Assembly (NCBI GenBank): GCA_913044255.1
Contig: CAJWOI010000100.1
Span: 1-8,706 of the forward strand
Length of the DNA stretch: 8,706 nucleotides
Origin: an uncultured Alphaproteobacteria bacterium
GTDB lineage: Bacteria; Pseudomonadota; Alphaproteobacteria; UBA7887
Direction: 5' to 3'
The translations under genes and the position numbers were made by a program. The notes beneath the pieces are model-generated. The model made no database searches, was not told the origin of the DNA, and saw only the letters and a list, made by a program, of their open reading frames with translations. Shown one piece after another: positions 1 through 4,370 of this stretch; position 1 is the first letter of the stretch, and every line of letters begins with the position of its first letter.

Positions 1-233
1 CCATGCTATTGGCCGGCTCATTGTATCGGATTGATGCCTTCCTGGTGGCCTATTATCCGGGCGAGCAGTTCAGCTATTTCCCGTCACTGTCGGAGATGAT
101 GGTGACAGTGGGAATTTTTGCCTTTGAGATTCTCGCCTACATGGTGTTCGCGGCGTTCCTGCCGGTCTTGCATAGCGAAGAGCCGGCTCCAGAGGCCAGC
201 GGCGGCACGTTGCAGGAGCAGGCCACAAGCTAA
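1..233 (+). CDS. HybB/NrfD-family integral membrane subunit, 3' end only
   Basis: The reading frame is already open at the left edge and ends at the TAA at 231-233, so only about the last 76 residues are visible; the ATG at base 3 is most likely internal. The segment resembles the C-terminus of HybB, the quinone-reactive membrane subunit of hydrogenase 2-type complexes. It has an LYR-x-(D/N) stretch, then a PG-x(6)-YFPS-x-x-EM block, then a final hydrophobic helix starting at MMVTVGIFAFEI. A short hydrophilic tail rich in Glu, Ala and Gly ends the protein. In this family such subunits pass electrons between a periplasmic Fe-S protein and the quinone pool. The catalytic and Fe-S partners would lie to the left, so the exact complex (hydrogenase, sulfur or other oxidoreductase) cannot be decided. 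Its G+C, about 58% by hand count, is higher than the genes that follow. Confidence 0.8.
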   Translation, partial: MLLAGSLYRIDAFLVAYYPGEQFSYFPSLSEMMVTVGIFAFEILAYMVFAAFLPVLHSEEPAPEASGGTLQEQATS

Positions 234-240
234 ACCGTCC

Positions 241-263
241 GGTCAACGGGTTACTCCGTTGCC
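241..263 (+). terminator. Hairpin after the HybB-like gene, weak terminator candidate
   Basis: Eight bases after the stop codon, CAACGG (244-249) pairs perfectly with CCGTTG (256-261) across a six-base loop. The stem can be extended by GG (241-242) with CC (262-263) if T243 is bulged. No T-run follows, so this is not a classical intrinsic terminator. It could be an RNA 3'-end stabiliser or part of a factor-dependent stop, or chance. Confidence 0.3.
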
Positions 264-394
264 TGAAAGTTATAGGCCGCCAATACTTGGGATTCACCTT
301 TATTCGCTCGTCCCAACCTGAGACTGCCGAAGCTTTCTTTCGCCGCGTTTACGACCGCTGGATGTATTTATAGAACCGCTTAAAAGTAGCTCCC

Positions 395-477
395 AAGTTT
401 AGTCAATCACATATGAATTTATTAAAGGCGACCGGGTTAGTCACGAATTGGGATTAGAAAAACCGATTTTTACTAGA
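395..477 (+). promoter_or_regulatory. AT-rich upstream region, probable promoter of the cytochrome b gene
   Basis: The 244 bases between the HybB-like stop and the ATG at 478 contain no convincing gene. The part from about 395 to 430 is AT-rich, unlike the sequence before it. It contains TATTAA at 420-425, a possible -10 element, with only a poor -35 match (TTAGTC, 399-404) at a short 15-base spacing. No FNR-type dyad (TTGAT-N4-ATCAA) was found. A promoter here is expected from the gap size and the change in composition, but the exact elements are uncertain. Confidence 0.25.
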
Positions 478-1524
478 ATGAATACAGTCGGACGCTCATG
501 GCCGCAAATCGCATTATTACTGATGACGCTTAGTCTGGGGTGGAACTTATTTCCATCAACAGCACCCGCCCAAGATAATGATGATCAGCTTCATCTGCCG
601 AGTGTAAGCCAAGATAACAACGCGGAAGTGTGGCACCCGGTACGCCGAGTTATCCAAAGGAAGTCCTCGACCTCAGGCGAAAAAGATAGCGTCTTGATTC
701 AGTTAGGGGGTGAAGCATGGCGTTCAATCCGCACTGGACCAATATCAAACTACGGTGCATGGCTGATCTTGGGCACGATCGCACTTCTTGCCTTATTTTT
801 TGCCGCCAGGGGGAGAATTCGCATAGAGAGTGGCAGAACTGGCAAAACTGTGTTGCGGTTTGCCAGTTTCGAACGGCTCACCCACTGGACAGTAGCGGTC
901 AGTTTCATTCTCTTGGCCCTAACAGGTCTTAATCTCCTGTACGGCCGTTATATATTTAAACCATGGATCGGCGCAGATTCCTTCGCAATGGTGACGCTTG
1001 CTGGAAAGTATGTGCACAACTACATCGGCCTCCTATTCATTGTTGGGCTGATAATCATGTTTCTATTGTGGATTCGCCATAACTTGCCGACTCGCACTGA
1101 CCTTGTATGGCTTGCCAAAGGTGGCGGCATGTTTAAAAGGGGGATTCATCCCCCAGCACGGAAATTCAATGCTGGGCAGAAGATTGTCTTTACGGTTGTG
1201 ATCATTGGTGGCGCACTGCTTTCCTATTCTGGTCTTAATTTGATGTTTCCATTCACATTAGAGGCAACCATTCAAGATATGCGGCAAACACAATTGCTTC
1301 ATGCCATGTCTGCCCTACCACTAACTGCCGTAATCATCGCTCATATATACATCGGCACCATCGGTATGGAAGGCGCGATTGACGCCATGTGGTCCGGACG
1401 TGTAGAAGAAAACTGGGCACGTCAACACCACAGCCTTTGGTTCAAAGAATTGGATACTCAAACAGAAACACCGGAAACCACTGACGACCCCAATGCTCGG
1501 GGCGCTCGTGCTGATATAGACTAA
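478..1524 (+). CDS. fdoI: Formate dehydrogenase gamma subunit (cytochrome b556, FdnI/FdoI-like)
   Basis: Membrane di-heme cytochrome b that, in respiratory formate dehydrogenases, takes electrons from the Fe-S beta subunit and reduces quinone. From the ATG at 478 the protein has 348 residues. It starts with a signal peptide (hydrophobic core about 10-22, likely cleavage after the APA near residue 31), then a hydrophilic stretch to about 90 and membrane helices near 93-110, 137-154, 183-199, 235-259 and 280-296. Candidate heme ligands are His136 (RLTHW), His180 (KYVHNYIG), His275 (LLHAM) and His289 (IIAHIYIG). The last pair is 14 residues apart, as in E. coli FdnI (His155/His169). The conserved PPARKFNAGQK loop precedes the fourth helix. 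A TTG at 448 would add ten residues, but the ATG puts the signal peptide at the N-terminus and is preferred. No clear Shine-Dalgarno was seen. Its alpha and beta partners are not in the window. Confidence 0.9.
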   Translation: MNTVGRSWPQIALLLMTLSLGWNLFPSTAPAQDNDDQLHLPSVSQDNNAEVWHPVRRVIQRKSSTSGEKDSVLIQLGGEAWRSIRTGPISNYGAWLILGTIALLALFFAARGRIRIESGRTGKTVLRFASFERLTHWTVAVSFILLALTGLNLLYGRYIFKPWIGADSFAMVTLAGKYVHNYIGLLFIVGLIIMFLLWIRHNLPTRTDLVWLAKGGGMFKRGIHPPARKFNAGQKIVFTVVIIGGALLSYSGLNLMFPFTLEATIQDMRQTQLLHAMSALPLTAVIIAHIYIGTIGMEGAIDAMWSGRVEENWARQHHSLWFKELDTQTETPETTDDPNARGARADID

Positions 1525-1560
1525 CTGTATTCTCTTAATGGAAAACAGGGTTGAATCGCC

Positions 1561-2163
1561 ATGGCAGAGACTAGGAATCCGCTTAAAACTCGACGCAAAA
1601 CTGAGATTAATTGCTGCGTAAAAGAAATTCGCGCGATGATCTCCTCAAACGGCGTAACGCCTCCAACCCTAGCCGAAGTGAGGGCACGCCTCTTAGAACT
1701 ATCCACTCACCAGGATCTGTTCAACACCGAAATATTCCCAGTTCAAAACGGTGATAACACGAGTTCACTCTACCTTTTGTCCGAGGACGACAAGCACGAA
1801 TACGCTCTTTACGCGTTTTCTGAGACTAAAGGAAATATGACCCCACCGCATGATCACACTACGTGGGCAGTCATTGCAGGCATCGAGGGGGAGGAGCTTA
1901 ATAAATTCTACCGGCGTTTAGATAATGGAGAAAATGAGGGGCAAGCCAAGATTTGCGAATCCCATTCGGAAATTGTTGGCGCAGGAACAGGCGTCACCCT
2001 CATGCCGGCAGACATACATTCGATTCATTGTTTAATTAACCAACCCACACTCAACTTCCACCTTTACGGCCGGAGCATCGAACATCTGCCACAAAGGAAG
2101 GCCTTCAACATGACCGATGGGACCTATAAACACTTTTCGGCCAATCCGAACATTTATAAGTGA
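1561..2163 (+). CDS. Cysteine dioxygenase-superfamily thiol dioxygenase (cupin)
   Basis: A 200-residue cupin protein resembling mononuclear non-heme iron thiol dioxygenases, which oxidise a thiol to a sulfinate with O2. Visible are the HxH iron pair, His97 and His99 in PPHDHTTW, followed by an IAGIEGEE turn. The third ligand is probably His153 in PADIHSIH, and a family-typical FHLYG strand (His167, Tyr169) follows. By-eye alignment puts Asn165 where the Ser of the Ser-His-Tyr triad is expected. It puts Leu70 (SSLYLL) where cysteine dioxygenase has a substrate-binding Arg and 3-mercaptopropionate dioxygenase a Gln, so the substrate may be neither. The ATG at 1561 has AGGG at 1547-1550 with a ten-base spacer. 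The alternative ATG at 1636 would cut into the first helix. The gene lies 36 bases after the cytochrome b stop, and its stop overlaps the rhodanese start by four bases, so all three may be cotranscribed. The family assignment is firm; the substrate is unknown. Confidence 0.85.
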   Translation: MAETRNPLKTRRKTEINCCVKEIRAMISSNGVTPPTLAEVRARLLELSTHQDLFNTEIFPVQNGDNTSSLYLLSEDDKHEYALYAFSETKGNMTPPHDHTTWAVIAGIEGEELNKFYRRLDNGENEGQAKICESHSEIVGAGTGVTLMPADIHSIHCLINQPTLNFHLYGRSIEHLPQRKAFNMTDGTYKHFSANPNIYK

Positions 2164-3776
2164 CCAAAAGGATTCACCCTAAAGTCTTGAAGGAGCAGGT
2201 CGACAGTCTCCCCCACGAGTTGGCTATCCTCGACGTTCGCGAACAAGGCGTATTTGCCGAAGGCCACCTTTTGTTCGCAAGTAACGCACCACTTAGCCGG
2301 TTGGAAATCGAGATGCCGCGACTGGTGCCTCGTCTCTCAACCCAGATCGTTTTATGTGACGGTGGCGACAAACACGAGGATTTAGTGTACCGCGCCGGAG
2401 AACTACTTAATCGTTGCGGATATCGTGACGTGAACGCTCTGGAAGGCGGCGTTCGGGGCTGGAAAAACGGCGGCTACGAGCTCTTCTCTGGCATCAACGT
2501 ACCGAGCAAAGCGTTCGGAGAATATGTTGAAGAACCCTGCCGTACCCCAAATATTGCACCCGAGGATTTAATGGATCTTCGCGATTCCGGAACTGGAATC
2601 GTTATCCTAGACAGCCGGCCAGCCTCAGAGTTTCGACGGATGAGCATTCCAAACGCTATAAACGTACCGGGCGCAGAACTTGTATATCGCATCCGCGAAA
2701 TCGCGCCAGACCCAAAAACTTTGGTAATTGTGAACTGCGCTGGACGTACCCGCAGTATTATCGGCGCACAATCCTTGATAAATATTGGACTCCGGAACAG
2801 CGTTCTAGCCTTAAAAAACGGCACCATGGGCTGGCACCTGGCTGGTTTTGAACTCGACAAAGGACAATATCGACCAGGCCCCACGCCGAGTCAAAGCAAC
2901 ATCGAGTGGGCTAGAAATCAAGCCCAAAGGCTTGCAAGACGCGCAGGCGTCAATTCTGTCGACTGGGAAACTCTGCGGCTCTGGAAAAAAAACTCTGGAA
3001 CGCACACAATGTATCTCTTCGACGTGCGATCCCCAGAAGAATATGAAGTGGGCCACCTTCCCGGCTCCCGCAGTGCCCCTGGCGGACAATTGGTGCAAGC
3101 AATCGATACATATGTGGGTACTCTCGGTGCACAAATAATACTCGTTGACGATGACGGGGTACGAGCCAAGACAACCGCGTCCTGGTTAATTCAAATGGGC
3201 AGGCCGAACGTATATGTGCTGACAACACCAATCAGTTCTCACACGTTGGAAATTGGGCCCGAGCCCCTTGAACCCCTGCAAAACGCACCTCCCGTATCAA
3301 CACCCGAAGTTGATCCCGCCACGCTTGCCGCACAACTTCCGCATCGGGAAATAGCGTTGCTGGATTTGGCCGATAGTCGCACCTACAAACACGGACATAT
3401 AGCTGGCGCCTGGTTCACGGTTCGCTCGCAAATCCAAAGTTGTTTGGCTCGAATTCCAAATGCACGCGAATATGTACTTACCTCACCATGTGGCCTACTT
3501 GCCACCCTGGCTGCCCCTGATGTAGCCAAGCACGTCCATGCTCGGGTTAAAGTGCTCTCAGGCGGCGCCCAAGCCTGGCTAAAGGCTGGGCTACCGCTAG
3601 TCAACGGCTTGGAACACATGGCGACTAAGCCCAATGATGTATATTTGTTGCCCTACGACTACAAAGAAGAAGAAGCAAAACAGGAAATGCGAAAGTATCT
3701 CTCGTGGGAAACAAATCTTCTCCCTCAAATTGCCCACGATGCAAGCGTAAAATTTAAAACAATTTTCGCCGAATGA
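2160..3776 (+). CDS. Four-domain rhodanese sulfurtransferase
   Basis: A cytosolic protein of 538 residues (no signal peptide) built of four rhodanese-like domains at about 5-110, 130-236, 266-360 and 382-482, plus a tail of about 55 residues. Rhodaneses carry sulfane sulfur as a persulfide on an active-site Cys. Domain 2 has the textbook loop, CAGRTRS starting at Cys193, followed by the GTMGWHLAG motif. Domain 1 has Cys66 in an LCDGGDK loop lacking the arginines. Domain 3 has Asp residues at the Cys position (VDDDG, 329-333). Domain 4 reads TSPCG (Cys444), offset from the expected position. So one site looks fully competent and the others are doubtful or structural. The GTG start overlaps the dioxygenase stop (GTGA, 2160-2163) with no clear Shine-Dalgarno, which suggests translational coupling. 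The next ATG would remove half of domain 1. From memory, long multi-rhodanese proteins next to dioxygenase-like genes occur in other proteobacteria. The sulfur acceptor is unknown. Confidence 0.9.
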   Translation: MTKRIHPKVLKEQVDSLPHELAILDVREQGVFAEGHLLFASNAPLSRLEIEMPRLVPRLSTQIVLCDGGDKHEDLVYRAGELLNRCGYRDVNALEGGVRGWKNGGYELFSGINVPSKAFGEYVEEPCRTPNIAPEDLMDLRDSGTGIVILDSRPASEFRRMSIPNAINVPGAELVYRIREIAPDPKTLVIVNCAGRTRSIIGAQSLINIGLRNSVLALKNGTMGWHLAGFELDKGQYRPGPTPSQSNIEWARNQAQRLARRAGVNSVDWETLRLWKKNSGTHTMYLFDVRSPEEYEVGHLPGSRSAPGGQLVQAIDTYVGTLGAQIILVDDDGVRAKTTASWLIQMGRPNVYVLTTPISSHTLEIGPEPLEPLQNAPPVSTPEVDPATLAAQLPHREIALLDLADSRTYKHGHIAGAWFTVRSQIQSCLARIPNAREYVLTSPCGLLATLAAPDVAKHVHARVKVLSGGAQAWLKAGLPLVNGLEHMATKPNDVYLLPYDYKEEEAKQEMRKYLSWETNLLPQIAHDASVKFKTIFAE

Positions 3777-3893
3777 GCTTTGTTGCGCTGAAATCAGTTT
3801 GGTTTCACCGCCATCCAAAACTAACGCTTTTCGGGCCCTATCATCGTCGCTGTACGAATTTTGGCATTTAGACACAGGACAGCAAATTTTCCC

Positions 3894-4268
3894 ATGACAC
3901 GATCCTGCATTGCAACGTTGCTCGGGGTACTGCTCAGCTTCACATGCGCAAATGCTCAACACCTAGACAAAGCAACGTTTTTGGAGATAGAGGCCCACGG
4001 CGATACTGAGGAACGTGCAATACTCACAGTTTATCTGCGGGGTGTTCTGAACGGCCTGGAAGCCTCCAATATGGATCTTCTCCGCGAGGGAAGAGCTCGC
4101 CTATACTGCCCACCGTTCGAAGCAAAGCTCACGACCAACTGGCTTATTGAGGCACTACTGGTGTACCTAAAAGGATATCCCCTGATCCCCAATACCCTGT
4201 CGATCGCGACAATCACAAACAACATGCTTGCTGAACAGTTTGCTTGCGAGCGCCAAGTCCATGATTAA
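3894..4268 (+). CDS. Small secreted Rap1a/Tai-like protein
   Basis: A 124-residue protein with a clear signal peptide: an Arg in the N-region, hydrophobic core to about residue 16, and likely cleavage after CANA at 21. The mature part has a YLRGVLNGLE segment (47-56), a YCPP motif (Cys72) and a helix ending in YLKGYP (91-96), and it finishes near FAC (Cys118). This order of YxxG, CxP, a YL-x-x-P helix and a terminal Cys matches the Rap1a/Tai domain pattern, named for periplasmic type VI immunity proteins but also common in small periplasmic proteins of unknown role. Cys72 and Cys118 could form a disulfide. The ATG at 3894 places the signal peptide correctly; a TTG at 3861 would add eleven residues with no benefit. 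An AGGA lies at 3876-3879, rather far upstream. No toxin or secretion gene is nearby, so an immunity role is not supported. Confidence 0.65.
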   Translation: MTRSCIATLLGVLLSFTCANAQHLDKATFLEIEAHGDTEERAILTVYLRGVLNGLEASNMDLLREGRARLYCPPFEAKLTTNWLIEALLVYLKGYPLIPNTLSIATITNNMLAEQFACERQVHD

Positions 4269-4370
4269 GTGCGTACCATTATTACGAACTCATATATCAC
4301 TTAACCAGTTGGTATGCCGGATCAATTATGATGTTTTTTGGGCAGTGCCTCGCGAACCAACTTTAGACGT
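4269..4370. other. Convergent intergenic region, weak terminator signals only
   Basis: This 102-base gap separates the stop codons of the Rap1a-like gene (+) and fdsA (-), so both transcripts must end in or near it. The best + strand candidate is a four-base stem, ATCA/TGAT (4321-4332), followed by T6 at 4334-4339, which is too weak to trust. Arms AGTTGGT (4307-4313) and ACCAACT (4356-4362) are complementary but 42 bases apart. No gene was recognised here. Confidence 0.3.

Noticed and set aside
413..457. A 14-codon ATG-to-TAG frame upstream of the cytochrome b gene that might be a leader peptide
   Set aside because: It has no ribosome site, no run of a regulatory amino acid and no attenuator-like hairpins after it; such short frames are expected by chance.
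448..477. TTG start adding ten residues to the cytochrome b subunit
   Set aside because: The ATG at 478 gives a standard signal peptide directly at the N-terminus, and the TTG has no well-placed ribosome site.
2474..3231. Several overlapping minus-strand frames
   Set aside because: They are antisense shadows of the rhodanese gene with no ribosome sites and unnatural composition.
3790..3806. GAAATC/GGTTTC stem-loop after the rhodanese gene as a terminator
   Set aside because: The six-base stem includes a G-U pair and no T-run follows.
3597..3962. A 121-codon minus-strand frame with a Phe-rich stretch
   Set aside because: It lies over the end of the rhodanese gene and the start of the Rap1a-like gene; the Phe run is the complement of Lys/Glu codons, and no protein family is recognisable.
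4307..4362. Inverted seven-base arms as a bidirectional terminator
   Set aside because: The arms are 42 bases apart, the stem would be weak, and such matches occur by chance in a gap this size.
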